Assembly (NCBI GenBank): GCA_963725395.1
Contig: CAVRYH010000005.1
Location: 1 to 64,000, forward strand
Source: Bog-756 sp963725395
GTDB lineage: Bacteria > Actinomycetota > Acidimicrobiia > Acidimicrobiales > RAAP-2
Direction: 5' to 3'
Length of the DNA stretch: 64,000 nucleotides
Shown here: positions 7,508 to 16,020 of the stretch, one piece after another
Layout: every line of letters starts with the position of its first letter
Position numbering within the stretch: position 1 is the first letter of the stretch
The notes under the pieces: model-generated
What the model was told of the DNA's origin: nothing
The model's input: only the letters and a program-made list of their open reading frames with translations
The model's database searches: none
Made by a program: the position numbers and the translations under genes

Positions 7508-8188
7508 ATGGCAATGTCAACCCCATCGTGGCTGTACTACTTCTTCGGCGTGCTGATGCTCGCCGTCGCCGCCTACTGCCTCACCCTTCTGGTCCTTTCT
7601 GTGGCCACCAAGCGGCACGGCGGTCGGGACGTCGAGATCTCCCACGTGTTTATGGGCATAGCCATGGCCGGCATGTTCGTCGGTCAGTGGGCTTTCGGCC
7701 GCAATGCCGTCTGGGAGATCATCTTCGGCGTTCTGCTCATCTGGTTCCTGGTTCAGAGTATTCAGTCAGTCCGACAGTTCGGCCTTCACCTACCCCATGC
7801 TCTGATCCACGCTGTGATGAGCTTCGCCATGCTCCTGATGTACTGGTATCCCATGGGATCGTCGTCCTCAGGAGCGATGTCGATGTCGATGTCGTCCACC
7901 GGACCGAAGCTTGACTCCGGGGTCGCCTTCGTGGTGGCGTTCATCCTCTTCGCTTCGGCCATCTTCACGTTGGCATCACCGAACAAGGGCGCTTCCCACT
8001 TCGGTAGTCACGCTCCGGCCTACGCGATGGTCGGTGCCCAAGGATCAGATTCTCCCATGGTCCGGCTCGACGGAGGCTCCGATTCCGCCATCGCCCTGGA
8101 AGAGGTAGTTGCCACACCGTGGCTCGTGGACTTGAGCCACGTCGTTATGTGTGTGGCCATGGGATTCATGCTTCTGCTGATGACCTAA
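7508..8188 (+). CDS. DUF5134-like Met-rich membrane protein
   Basis: 226 aa. Five or six membrane helices with conserved-looking His and Met positions (FMGIAMAGMFVGQW, PHALIHAVMSFAMLLMYWY, DLSHVVMCVAMGFMLLLM). A central loop SGAMSMSMSSTG is Met/Ser-rich, as in copper-handling proteins. AAGGAGG lies 12 bases before the ATG. Second gene of the operon begun at 6485. DUF5134 is my family assignment from the overall pattern; copper is inference. Confidence 0.7.
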   Translation: MAMSTPSWLYYFFGVLMLAVAAYCLTLLVLSVATKRHGGRDVEISHVFMGIAMAGMFVGQWAFGRNAVWEIIFGVLLIWFLVQSIQSVRQFGLHLPHALIHAVMSFAMLLMYWYPMGSSSSGAMSMSMSSTGPKLDSGVAFVVAFILFASAIFTLASPNKGASHFGSHAPAYAMVGAQGSDSPMVRLDGGSDSAIALEEVVATPWLVDLSHVVMCVAMGFMLLLMT

Positions 8189-8281
8189 GTGGTAACCGAT
8201 AGAACGCCTGGCTGCCCTCATGACTACGTAGGTTGCAGAATCGATCAGGATCTCTTAGGACTGAAAGGAATCGCCTCATCG

Positions 8282-8734
8282 ATGACGACCACATCCAGAT
8301 GCGGAAGCCCCATGTGCTCCTGCGATCCCTGTGCTTGGGATGATTGTCGGTGCGGGTTGGCCAGACTCGGCGACTTAGAGCGACGGGTCATGGAGATCCT
8401 CTGGGAATCGGCAGACAAGGAAGTGTCGGTGAGGGACGTGACTGACATCCTTCCGGACCACGCCCAGACGACTGTCGCTCCTATTCCCGATCGTCTTGTG
8501 CGCACCCCAGCGGCAGAACTCGCCGTTCTTGAGCACCGGGGTTCCCATTCGGACATCGACATCACGTATGGGGAGCTCGGCGCTTACGCGACAACGCACG
8601 AGATCAGCATTGAGGGTCCACTACGGGAGTACTACCTCGTCGATGCAATCGAGACGCCTGAACCGGAGGAGTGGATAACAGAGATCGGATGGCCAATCTT
8701 CCGCTCCGACCGGTCACTGCTGAACGAGCCGTAG
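8282..8734 (+). CDS. Chimeric regulator: Cys-rich N-terminus, partial BlaI wHTH, GyrI-like C-terminus
   Basis: 150 aa from ATG 8282 (AAAGGA upstream). Residues 1-25 hold CGSPMCSCDPC and CRCG, a metal-ligand-like Cys cluster. Residues ~28-62 read LGDLERRVMEILWESADKE and VRDVTDILPDHAQTTV, the start of a BlaI/MecI/CopY winged helix, broken off before the recognition helix and wing. The rest (AAELAVLEHRGSHSDID, LREYYLVDAIETPE, ITEIGWPIF) matches the end of a GyrI-like effector-binding domain, as found in MerR/AraC regulators. The most economical reading is a deletion fusing two regulator genes. Whether it still binds DNA is doubtful. Confidence 0.65.
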   Translation: MTTTSRCGSPMCSCDPCAWDDCRCGLARLGDLERRVMEILWESADKEVSVRDVTDILPDHAQTTVAPIPDRLVRTPAAELAVLEHRGSHSDIDITYGELGAYATTHEISIEGPLREYYLVDAIETPEPEEWITEIGWPIFRSDRSLLNEP

Positions 8735-8897
8735 GCGAATACCCGCGATCCGATTCGAGGGCCCGACTCAGGGATCCACTCTTCTGCCGTGGGAGTTATT
8801 GCCTGCTGGAGTTGCCCTGCCCCAAGGGTGTCGAAGCGTGACACTCTCCCGGCGTTCGGGGGCAGAGCTCAAAGTCCGAGGCTGGCTCAGTGCGACC

Positions 8898-9656
8898 TTA
8901 CAGCTGGGACCTCAGCACGGCGATCTCGCAGCCTGGCGAGGACGGATCGAATCCGTGGTCGATCAGCCAGCGGATCGCTACAAGGCATCGCAACGACCAC
9001 CACGCACGGATGACGTCGAGGTCGACGTCACTGCCGTACCCTGCGACGACGTCGCCAAGGTGCTCCGGGTGTCCGAGGGTCAGGATGGCGAGGTCGAACA
9101 GGGCATCGCCCTGGCCCGCATCGGACCAATCGATCACACCGGTAATCTCGTCAACCTCCACGAACACGTGGTCGACCTGCAGGTCGCCGTGGATGAACAC
9201 CGGTGTCCACGGCCGGAGAGCAGACTCGGCAATCCGGCGATTGTGCGCCACCACATCAGTGGCAAGGACACCATTCGTGACGAGCCACTCGCACTCGCCG
9301 TCGAGGCGCGACGCGAGCTCGTCCACGCTCTTACCGGGCCATGGTGGCAGCGGAGCCTCATGCAGCATCCGGATCGCTGCACCCGCTGCAGCCCACGCCG
9401 CCGATGACGTGGTCGACGGCTCGCCGAGGTGGCCGAGCGCCGTGCCGGGGAGGGCGGCGAGCGCGAGCACGTGCGGTTTCCACCACAGCACTTCCGGGGT
9501 CGGAATCGGTGCCAAAGTCATTGCCTCGACCTCGACCTTGGTGCGCGTTTGATCAGCGTCAATCTTCAGGAAGACGTTACCGACATGCAGAGTCGCACGC
9601 TCGTTGTGGGCGGTGACAATCTCTACCTCTACCTCTACCTCTTCCACGTCGGCCAT
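8898..9656 (-). CDS. Aminoglycoside phosphotransferase (APH)-family kinase
   Basis: 252 aa, the usual size for compact APH enzymes. Catalytic loop FIHGDLQVDHVF (His156-Gly-Asp158) and metal-binding VIDWSDAGQGDALFDLA (Asp176 in IDW) are present. The N-lobe strands (HVGNVFLKID) are shorter than in classical kinases. An Asp/Glu-Val repeat near the N-terminus comes from a TACCTC tandem repeat. It probably phosphorylates a small-molecule hydroxyl; substrate unknown. Single gene, convergent with the locus to the left. Confidence 0.85.
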   Translation of the reverse strand: MADVEEVEVEVEIVTAHNERATLHVGNVFLKIDADQTRTKVEVEAMTLAPIPTPEVLWWKPHVLALAALPGTALGHLGEPSTTSSAAWAAAGAAIRMLHEAPLPPWPGKSVDELASRLDGECEWLVTNGVLATDVVAHNRRIAESALRPWTPVFIHGDLQVDHVFVEVDEITGVIDWSDAGQGDALFDLAILTLGHPEHLGDVVAGYGSDVDLDVIRAWWSLRCLVAIRWLIDHGFDPSSPGCEIAVLRSQL

Positions 9657-9724
9657 TATTGCGGCATCGGCACCGACGTGGGCGAGGTGCCCCTAGGCGC
9701 TGTTCATTGACAGGCCCTCACGAT

Positions 9725-9895
9725 TCAGAGATGATTCGGACAGTGGTGCAACTCCTGGCCATACGCCTCCGTGTATCGCCAACCCATGACGTGGTAGCGG
9801 AGGAGCAGGTCCTCGGGGGACAACTCACCCGTGAATGTGTGCTGGGTCCGGCATCCCGGGTGGTCACAGGTGATGACGTTCCCGTCGATAGTCAT
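9725..9895 (-). CDS. Small zinc-ribbon-like protein
   Basis: 56 aa: starts MTIDGNVITCDHPGC, then TFTGELSPEDLLLRYHV and GWRYTEAYGQ, and ends HHCPNHL. The C-x4-C pair at 10/15 and the HHCPNH at the end could bind one zinc. Composition and codon use are protein-like across the whole frame. I recognise no named family. It lies ~70 bases upstream of the APH gene on the same strand. Confidence 0.6.
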   Translation of the reverse strand: MTIDGNVITCDHPGCRTQHTFTGELSPEDLLLRYHVMGWRYTEAYGQELHHCPNHL

Positions 9896-10238
9896 TCAGA
9901 CATCCTTTGCCGAGCATCGTCGCCAACCCCAAGGTTTGTGGTCCCCAATGACCCTATGTCGCACAGGTGTCGGGCGCCTCCGCGACGGCCTCTGGCCATT
10001 CGGGGTCGGCTTGTTCAGCGGAACCACCACCAAGGATGCTCAGGGGTCGCCCTTTGGCCAAGAGGAGCCGCAGAGTGGACGGATGCTGGCAACGCCCCTG
10101 TTATCCGACTGGCTCGGGGATAAGCCACTTGACCGTGGCCCCCCGGGGCAATCCTGGGGACTCGACTACTCGGGCAGGTCAGGTCGGGCACGGAGGCGCC
10201 GTGGGACATCTCGGGAGACTTCAACCTAAGCTTCACCC
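9896..10238. other. Intergenic, no gene seen
   Basis: 343 bases between divergent genes. No frame with protein-like composition and no strong hairpin noticed. Confidence 0.5.
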
Positions 10239-10993
10239 GTGGATCCGGTTGTACAGGCCCTTGCCGACCAACAGGGAGAAACCGGCTTGCTCCTAGATGG
10301 TCTCTACGACGTCGACTGGACCTTGCCTACCCGATGCGAGGGTTGGAGCGTCTCGGATGTCGTGCTCCATCTGACCCAGTCCGACGAGATGGCCATCGCC
10401 AGTCTGACGGGCCAATGGGCTGGCGGTGGGGGAGACAGCACCGAAGGATGGGCGGGAGGATCCTCCGTCGACGAGAGCGTGGCATTGATGGTCGAGCGGG
10501 AACGGGGTGCATCGCCTGACGACCTATTCGCTCGGTGGATGGAAGCGGCGTCGGGTCTCGTTGCCCGACTGGACGACATGGATCTATCGACCCGGGTCCA
10601 TTGGGTGGCAGGCGAACTTGCGGCCCGTTCACTGGCCACCACCCGCTTGGCCGAGACCTGGATCCACACCGGGGACGTTGCCGAGGCGCTTGGTATCGAG
10701 CTTCAACCCACCGATCGGCTCAAGCTCATCGCTCGACTGGCATGGCGCACCTTGCCCTACGCCTTTGGCTCGGTGGGACGGACGATGGCCGGACCGGTGG
10801 CACTTCGTCTGGACTCACCAACTGGCGAGGTGTGGGAGTTCCTGTCCGACGAGCCTGCGGTGACCACGATCACCGGACCCGCTGCTGACCTGTGTGCTGT
10901 GGCGGCACGGCGAACCGATCCGACGAATACGTCGATTCAGGTGAAGGTCCAGACGCCGATGCCGTGTTGTCGCTCATCAGGACCTACGCGTGA
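10239..10993 (+). pseudogene. DinB/MDMPI-type (TIGR03084-like) thiol-dependent enzyme, frameshifted near its end
   Basis: The first ~235 residues are a maleylpyruvate isomerase/DinB-like four-helix protein: VDWTLPTRCEGWSVSDVVLH (metal-site His), RLAETWIHTGDVAEALG (second His), then the C-terminal MDMPI domain ending DLCAVAARRTDPT. At ~10942 the expected end (GEGPDADAVLSLIRTYA, stop 10991-10993) is in the -1 frame, so one base appears missing; the raw frame runs on to 11525 as nonsense. Members use mycothiol or similar cofactors. The restored stop overlaps the next ATG (TGATG). A sequencing indel cannot be excluded, in which case the gene is intact. Confidence 0.75.
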
Positions 10994-11199
10994 TGAGAGA
11001 AGAGGGTTGGGCAACGACGCCTCGGGAAGTGTCCGGGCCAACGTGCTCATTCTGCGGGGCAACCGGCCACGGGATCGGCGTGCGGTGGGTGGCCCCGCCC
11101 GACTTGCAGATGTGCGCACGCTGTCTTCAGCAGTGCATCGATGTCGTGGAGTCGCACGTGAGGGACGGAGGTCTCACTCCTTCTGGCCTCGGAGGATAG
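10993..11199 (+). CDS. Stand-alone ClpX-type C4 zinc-finger microprotein
   Basis: 68 aa. TCSFCGATGHGI and LQMCARCLQQCIDVVE reproduce the CxxC...CxxC zinc finger of the ClpX N-terminus, including the C-terminal helix, but there is no AAA domain. Ends with DGGLTPSGLGG. The ATG overlaps the stop of the MDMPI-like gene, so the two are probably coupled. A decayed second copy with the same ending lies at 60130-60330. A ClpX-type finger alone could dimerise or bind Clp adaptors or substrates; that is inference. Confidence 0.7.
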   Translation: MREEGWATTPREVSGPTCSFCGATGHGIGVRWVAPPDLQMCARCLQQCIDVVESHVRDGGLTPSGLGG

Positions 11200-11355
11200 G
11201 ATCGCCCGGGCGACGGCAACATCGGCTGGAGGGCCATCCACAGTTCACCTTCGTGTCACACGATGCTGAGGGTGTCCAAGGCTTTGTGTCAGTGCAGGGA
11301 TACTCTGAAGCGGCGTCCCGGCAGGCAGTTCAAGACAGGGGCCAAGGGAGACGAT

Positions 11356-11511
11356 ATGGCTTTCATTCTTGGTGTTATCTACTTTGTACTGCTGGTCACC
11401 CTCGGTATCCTCTCGATTCGGAAGGGTCATTGGGTGATGTTCATCATCGGGATCTTCATCCCGATCTTCTGGATCATCGGGGCAATCATGCCTCGAAGGG
11501 AGCTTCGCTGA
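11356..11511 (+). CDS. Small two-helix membrane protein
   Basis: 51 aa from ATG 11356 with GGGAG 6 bases upstream. Two hydrophobic helices (ILGVIYFVLLVTLGIL and WVMFIIGIFIPIFWIIGAIM) flank a short basic turn (SIRKGH), ending PRRELR. Family resembles the short actinobacterial membrane proteins annotated as SHOCT- or PLDc_N-like leader segments. Function unknown. Confidence 0.6.
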   Translation: MAFILGVIYFVLLVTLGILSIRKGHWVMFIIGIFIPIFWIIGAIMPRRELR

Positions 11512-11600
11512 AGTCGATCGACTGACCCGAGTACGGAGCCGTCCGCAACTGGGCAAGAATCCTCAGCGAAGTAGCCATCGGGTCCCGAGGAGACTGGTCC

Positions 11601-12219
11601 ATGTATGCCCCATTAGCGGGATTACTGATTGCTTCGACGTCGACCTCAACCTCCCTGAGTGCCAACTGGTGGGAATACCTGTTGCTGTTCCTGGCCGTCA
11701 TGGCGTCGTGGGCCGGTGTGCCTGCCATCGGCACCGCCGCAATCGGAGCGGCAGCGGTGGGGGCGAGCCAGGGCAACCTCAATCTGGCAGCGGTCATCGT
11801 CATCGGGACGATCGGCGGTGAGGTCGGCGGGTTGATCGGCTACTACGTCGGGGTCAGATGGGGAAGTGCACTCCTGGCACGGCCGGGCAAGCGCCAAGCA
11901 GGACGCCAGAAACTCATGGACAAGGGTGAGCCGCGCCTACCAGAAGTGGGGACGGATGGCTGTGTTCTTCACCCCGGCGATCATCTCGGGGACGGCGCGC
12001 ATGAAGTTCAGCCAGTTCGTCGTCTGGAACTTCATCGCCTCCTTGGCCTTCACTTGGTCAGTGGCAGCGACCGCCTACGGGGCCGGACGAGTCTCGACTG
12101 GCCACACGTCCACTGAGGACATCCTGGTCCTTGTCTTGGGCCTTGCCTCGGTTGCGATATTGACTGGCGTCCTGGTGCGACGACACCGAATCCATCGCTC
12201 TCAGGCAACCGCCCCGTAG
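11601..12219 (+). pseudogene. DedA/SNARE-associated membrane protein, frameshifted
   Basis: The first frame (11601 to ~11925) gives the DedA N-terminal half: reentrant helix region VPAIGTAAIGAAAVGASQG, then GGEVGGLIGYYVGVRWG and GKRQAGRQKLMDKG. The second half continues in another frame: RAYQKWGRMAVFFTPAIISG, TARMKFSQFVVWNFIAS and a final helix, ending at TAG 12217-12219. A one-base indel around 11930 separates them. DedA proteins are membrane transporters for lipid carriers and proton homeostasis. It is either a recent pseudogene or a sequence error. Confidence 0.75.
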
Positions 12220-12274
12220 AGGAAGCGGTTCTGGTGGTTGCCACCTGCGATCAATGGTGGTCAACTTGACTGCT

Positions 12275-12483
12275 ATGAGCGGCCTTGAGGAAGAGTCCAA
12301 TCCGCCGAGCCTCTTGGCCGCGGTTGTTGCTCATTCCTGGTCGGACTCCTGGTGGTCGTCATCGCTAAGACCCTCTTCAAGCAGAAGTTCGTCGTGGCCA
12401 TCATGGCCGGTCTGATCGCATTCGCGGTCCATCTCAACTTCGATGCTCCCCTTGCACGGAAGCTGAGCGACCTGGGGCTGTAG
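12275..12483 (+). pseudogene. Small single-helix membrane protein, frameshifted
   Basis: ATG 12275 gives MSGLEEESNPPSLLAAVVA, then a one-base shift is needed to continue LFLVGLLVVVIAKTLFKQK, FVVAIMAGLIAFAVHLNF and the stop at 12481-12483. The second part is clearly membrane-protein-like. About 68 aa if restored. No family recognised. Confidence 0.4.
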
Positions 12484-12512
12484 GCGAAAGGGTGTGGAAA
12501 CCGTACGAGCGC

Positions 12513-12574
12513 GCAGGACCGCGCGCGTGCGAAGCACGCACGCCGGTCCTAGGGCTTACCAGGCGAGGCGAAGC
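12513..12574. repeat. Hairpin-plus-tail repeat, copy 1
   Basis: GGACCG...GCGTGC-GAA-GCACGC...CGGTCC stem-loop (12516-12549) followed by a GGCTTACCAGGCGAGG tail. The same unit in opposite orientation lies at 57130-57187. Possibly a terminator or a REP-like mobile repeat. Confidence 0.55.
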
Positions 12575-12650
12575 TGATCTGCTTTAGTGTCGACGTGTCA
12601 AATGACAGGGGACGGCCTCCGAAGTTGGAAGTGCTCGCGATTGTTGGCTG

Positions 12651-12687
12651 CCCCGCAACGGCACATTCGGGCGGGTGGATAACCGTC
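12651..12687. repeat. Short dispersed repeat (GTGTGGATAACCGC family)
   Basis: CAACGGCACATTCGGGCG followed by GGTGGATAACCGTC. Related copies: 14121-14160, 38826-38860, 40594-40650, 50300-50335. Two of them (here and 50300) sit immediately after the stop of the paralogous YVTN genes. Confidence 0.5.
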
Positions 12688-13934
12688 TACGGATTGACGG
12701 TCAACGTGAGTTCCTGCGTCACTACGGTCTTGAACGGATGGGCGGTCGACTCCAGACACTTGACGATGAACGTGTAGGTGCCCGACCTCCTCGGCGTCCC
12801 TGAGATGAGGCCGCTCTTCGACAGGTGGAGCCAGATCGGCAGGACACCTCGACCTCTCGGCCCGTACTTGTTCCAGGTGTAGGGCGGGGTCCCCCCGGTG
12901 GCCTGGAGTTGGAAGGAGTAGGGCTGGCCGACCGTGGCTGCGGGCAGCGACGTGGTCGTGATCTGCAGCGAACCATTGGCGATGGCGATTTCGCTCACCG
13001 TGCCGTCTTCCCCGGGCACGTTGCCGGTGTTCGCCACCCAGACATGAGTGCCGTCAGAGGAGATGCCATTGGGGTCAACGCCGACGCCGATGGTCCCGAC
13101 GACCGCCCCGGTCGAGGCGTCCAGCTCGGTCACCTCACCATTCGTCACCCAGACATGGGCGCCGTCCGAGGAGACGGCATCACCGCCGACCGAGATTGTC
13201 CGCACGACCCTCCCGGTCGAGGCGTTCAGTTCGGTCACCGAGTTGTAGGTGGGGCTCACCACCCACACGTGGGTGCCGTCCGAGGAGAGGGCGTAGGGTG
13301 TTGGGCCCACGCGAATGTTCCGCACTAGCGCCCCGGTCGAGGCGTCCAGTTCGGTCACCGTGTTGCTGCCGTGGTTCGCCACCCAGACGTGGGTGCCGTC
13401 CGAGGAGACGGCGTAGGGTGTGTCGCCCACGGCGATTGTCTGAACGACCGCACCGGTCGAGGCGTCCAGCTCGGTCACCGTGTTGCCGACCTCGTCGGTC
13501 ACCCAGACATGGGTGCCGTCGGAGGACACGCCGTAGAGAAAGCCGTCGCCGTTGCCTCCCGGGTTGAAGATGGTCTGCACCACCGCCCCGGTCGAGGCGT
13601 CCAGCTCGGTCACCGAGTTGGAGCTCGTCACCCAGACGTGGGTGCCGTCCGAGGACACCCCGTAGTCACCAACGCCTGCGTCGTCGATGGTCTGCACCAC
13701 CGCCCCGGTCGAGGCGTCGATCTCGGTCAGCGGCCCGTTGCTGGCGCTGGTCACCCAGACATGGGTGCCGTCCGAGGACACGGCGAAGGGATCGTGGCCC
13801 ACGGCGATGGTCTGAACCACCGCAGCGGCCGAGGCGGGTGAGGTCCCGACCAGCACCGAGGCGATCAGTGCATCTCCTAACACTAGCGACCCAGCCAGCG
13901 CTGCCCGGATACTCCTTCTGAGGCACGCACCCAT
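12687..13934 (-). CDS. Secreted YVTN beta-propeller protein with C-terminal Ig-like domain
   Basis: 415 aa from ATG 13934 (AAGGGA upstream; the frame runs on to 13985, but the paralog at 50333 also starts at the MG(A/T) position). Signal peptide with basic MGACLRRSIRAA, hydrophobic core and ASA cleavage site. Then eight ~42-aa propeller blades, each with SSDGTHVWVT and EIDASTGAVVQTI. Residues ~325-415 are a He_PIG-like Ig domain (LPAATVGQPYSFQLQATGG, GLISGTPRRSGTYTFIV). Probably an extracellular or envelope binding protein; ligand unknown. The last ~95 residues are nearly identical to the paralog, the blades less so. Confidence 0.85.
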   Translation of the reverse strand: MGACLRRSIRAALAGSLVLGDALIASVLVGTSPASAAAVVQTIAVGHDPFAVSSDGTHVWVTSASNGPLTEIDASTGAVVQTIDDAGVGDYGVSSDGTHVWVTSSNSVTELDASTGAVVQTIFNPGGNGDGFLYGVSSDGTHVWVTDEVGNTVTELDASTGAVVQTIAVGDTPYAVSSDGTHVWVANHGSNTVTELDASTGALVRNIRVGPTPYALSSDGTHVWVVSPTYNSVTELNASTGRVVRTISVGGDAVSSDGAHVWVTNGEVTELDASTGAVVGTIGVGVDPNGISSDGTHVWVANTGNVPGEDGTVSEIAIANGSLQITTTSLPAATVGQPYSFQLQATGGTPPYTWNKYGPRGRGVLPIWLHLSKSGLISGTPRRSGTYTFIVKCLESTAHPFKTVVTQELTLTVNP

Positions 13935-14184
13935 GCTTCGCGCCGATCCCTTCCAAGTTGTCAAGACGGTCGGCGACTTGCGCACTGTCTCGACAACGAT
14001 TGACCACTTGAGGAAGGCCTAACACACAGCGCCTCTGTCGACAACTGCAATGAAGCGGACGTCAGCCGATCTCACAATGCACAGGGGGTGCCCCCCAACA
14101 CCGAATCAGAGGCGCTTATTGCCTGCCCCCGACCGGCACTTTGAGGCGTGTGGACAATCTGAAAGTGGGACGGGAGAATGTGGC

Positions 14185-14622
14185 ATGAGCGACAGCAACA
14201 ACCACCTGGCGGCGAACCTCCCGAACGAGCCACAGCCTGCCCTTCGCCAGCTCGATCGCCTGGAGGGTGAGTGGGACGTTACGGGGTCCTTTCTCACTGG
14301 AACGGTTTCCTTCCAATGGATGGAGGGCGAGTTCTACTTGATCCAGCGGGTCGATGCGGAAGCGGGCGGGCGGACGATCCGGGGCATTGAATACATCGGG
14401 TTCGATGAAGACACGCAGACGCTGCGCTCTCATTACATGGACATCCACGGTGCCAACTTCACCTACACCTGGGAGTTGGACGGTGACACGCTTCGTACCT
14501 GGTTTGGTGAGAAAGACTCCAACAACTTCTTCGTCGGTCGTTTCGCTCCTGACGGGTCGTCGTACTCCGGTGATTGGCAATGGCCCGGAGGTGGCTATTC
14601 GGCAACGATGATCCGCCGATAG
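14185..14622 (+). CDS. DUF1579-like protein
   Basis: 145 aa from ATG 14185. RQLDRLEGEWDVTGSF, VSFQWMEGEFYLIQRVDAE, GIEYIGFDEDTQTLRSHYM and YSGDWQWPGGGYSATM follow the DUF1579/heme-binding-like beta-barrel pattern (lipocalin-type). The upstream in-frame start at 14050 adds 45 residues of low-quality sequence that overlap a repeat, so it is rejected. Ligand unknown; single gene. Confidence 0.7.
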   Translation: MSDSNNHLAANLPNEPQPALRQLDRLEGEWDVTGSFLTGTVSFQWMEGEFYLIQRVDAEAGGRTIRGIEYIGFDEDTQTLRSHYMDIHGANFTYTWELDGDTLRTWFGEKDSNNFFVGRFAPDGSSYSGDWQWPGGGYSATMIRR

Positions 14623-14749
14623 CCACGATGGCAAAGTCTCCTGGGGGGTGACGAGGCCGAACGAACCTGACCCAGATCGCCGGGACCGGGCCCACGCCAT
14701 GGGAACGTTGTTATGCGGGCTAGCTTCTCGGACCGGACTTGGAGGTGGC

Positions 14750-15505
14750 ATGAGGAAGGTCGACTACGACGAGCGCCAGCACGCCGTCTACGCCTCTGGC
14801 AGGCAGATGCTGCCCGATGCGCTGCGAACCTGGATGGAAGCGTTCGCCCGCCACCTGCCGGAGACACGTCCGCTGGCCTGGCTCGACTTGGGCTCAGGGA
14901 TCGGGCGTATGACGCCGTCTTTGGCGACCACTTTCGGCGGCCCAGTCTGGGGTGTCGAGCCAGCAGAGAAGATGCGTGCTCAGGCCATGGCCCACGCCGG
15001 CCATTCAGCCGTCACCTATGAAGCTGGGTCTGCCGAGCACATCCCATTACCGGATTCCTCGTGCGACGCAGCACTGCTGTTCTTCGTCTGGCACCACGTC
15101 ATCGATCGGGATGGTGCCGTTCGGGAGTTACGGCGGGTGATCAGGCAGGGCGGCAAGGTCTTTGTACAGGCGAACTTTTCCGACAGGACGCCTGATGCGT
15201 GGTGGTTACACGTTGTGCCCGAATGGATGAGCGTCCACCAGGCGCTGTATCAGTCCGAGGAAGGTGTGCTCAGCGACTTCGCCGGGGCCGAGTGGACCCT
15301 CGCCACTCGTGATGAGATCACCTGGCCTCGCTCAGCGAGCCTGGCAGAGGATTTCGAAAGGCTGAAGCTCCGTCCCACTTCGCTCTTCGAACATATGAGT
15401 GAGGAGGAGATCGAGGCGGGTTTTGCCAGAATCGAGGCAGCGTTGCCCGATCTCGACGACGGACCTCAGTTCGAGACCAGCGCTCTGCTCGTCTTCGGAG
15501 GCTAG
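14750..15505 (+). CDS. Class I SAM-dependent methyltransferase
   Basis: 251 aa from ATG 14750 with TTGGAGG 7 bases upstream; the longer frame from 14648 is rejected. Motif I LAWLDLGSGIGRMTPSLA, acidic WGVEPAEKM after strand 2, motif II PLPDSSCDAALLFFVWHHVI and motif III REYRRVI-like ELRRVIRQGGKVFV identify a Methyltransf_11 fold. Substrate unknown. It follows the DUF1579-like gene by ~130 bases and may be co-transcribed. Confidence 0.85.
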   Translation: MRKVDYDERQHAVYASGRQMLPDALRTWMEAFARHLPETRPLAWLDLGSGIGRMTPSLATTFGGPVWGVEPAEKMRAQAMAHAGHSAVTYEAGSAEHIPLPDSSCDAALLFFVWHHVIDRDGAVRELRRVIRQGGKVFVQANFSDRTPDAWWLHVVPEWMSVHQALYQSEEGVLSDFAGAEWTLATRDEITWPRSASLAEDFERLKLRPTSLFEHMSEEEIEAGFARIEAALPDLDDGPQFETSALLVFGG

Positions 15506-15591
15506 GAGCGGGGACGGTATCCCACAACGCCGGGTCGGTGGGGCAGTCCGGCACCTATGCAACGCCTCGTGTCGTCGGGCGACACGGCAGA

Positions 15592-16017
15592 CTATTGGCC
15601 GGTCATACTCACGGCCACGAGGCTTCTGGCGACAGACAGGGCCTTGTCTGTCGTTACCGAGCCCGTTACGTGCACGTCCCACACGGGAGCGCGGACAACG
15701 ATGTGTGGTCTTTGGTCTGCAGGTCGGGTCAGAGTCTCGAACCGCTCTCCTTCCAGTAGGAGCAGGTCGCTTTCCAAGTTCCCTGGGCGCCGCCTGTGAC
15801 CGGATACCACTAGAAGCCGAGCATCCGTCATCGAGCGAAGCTGGTAGTGCGAGCGAAGATGGTAGGTGCTGTCATCGTGAGATTGACCAAGTGGAGGAAG
15901 CATCAACAACACCTCAGGAGCAGGCAGGTCTGCTGGCCATTCAGCTGGCACCAATACCGCCTCTCCAAGCCGGTCGGCCAAATCGGCCTCAGAGGCGACA
16001 GGTTCCTCCCTGAACTG
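15592..16017 (-). pseudogene. C-terminal fragment of an unknown protein
   Basis: The minus frame is protein-like from ~16017 to the stop at 15592: EEPVASEADLADRLGEAV, PEVLLMLPPLGQSHDDSTYH, RLLVVSGHRRRPGNLESDLL, VWDVHVTGSVTTDKALSVAR. No start codon is available before the frame runs into the plus-strand propeller fragment. It looks like the 3' part of a DUF4367-like or sensor-type extracellular domain. Family not certain. Confidence 0.5.
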
Positions 16018-16020
16018 GAA

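Noticed and set aside
10994..11525. C-terminal extension of the MDMPI-like protein to 428 aa
   Set aside because: Nonsense composition after the frameshift and overlaps the zinc-finger and small membrane genes in other frames.
12825..13841. Long plus-strand frames opposite the YVTN gene
   Set aside because: Gly/Arg/His-rich mirror translations of the propeller repeats; same artefact opposite 50333-51565.
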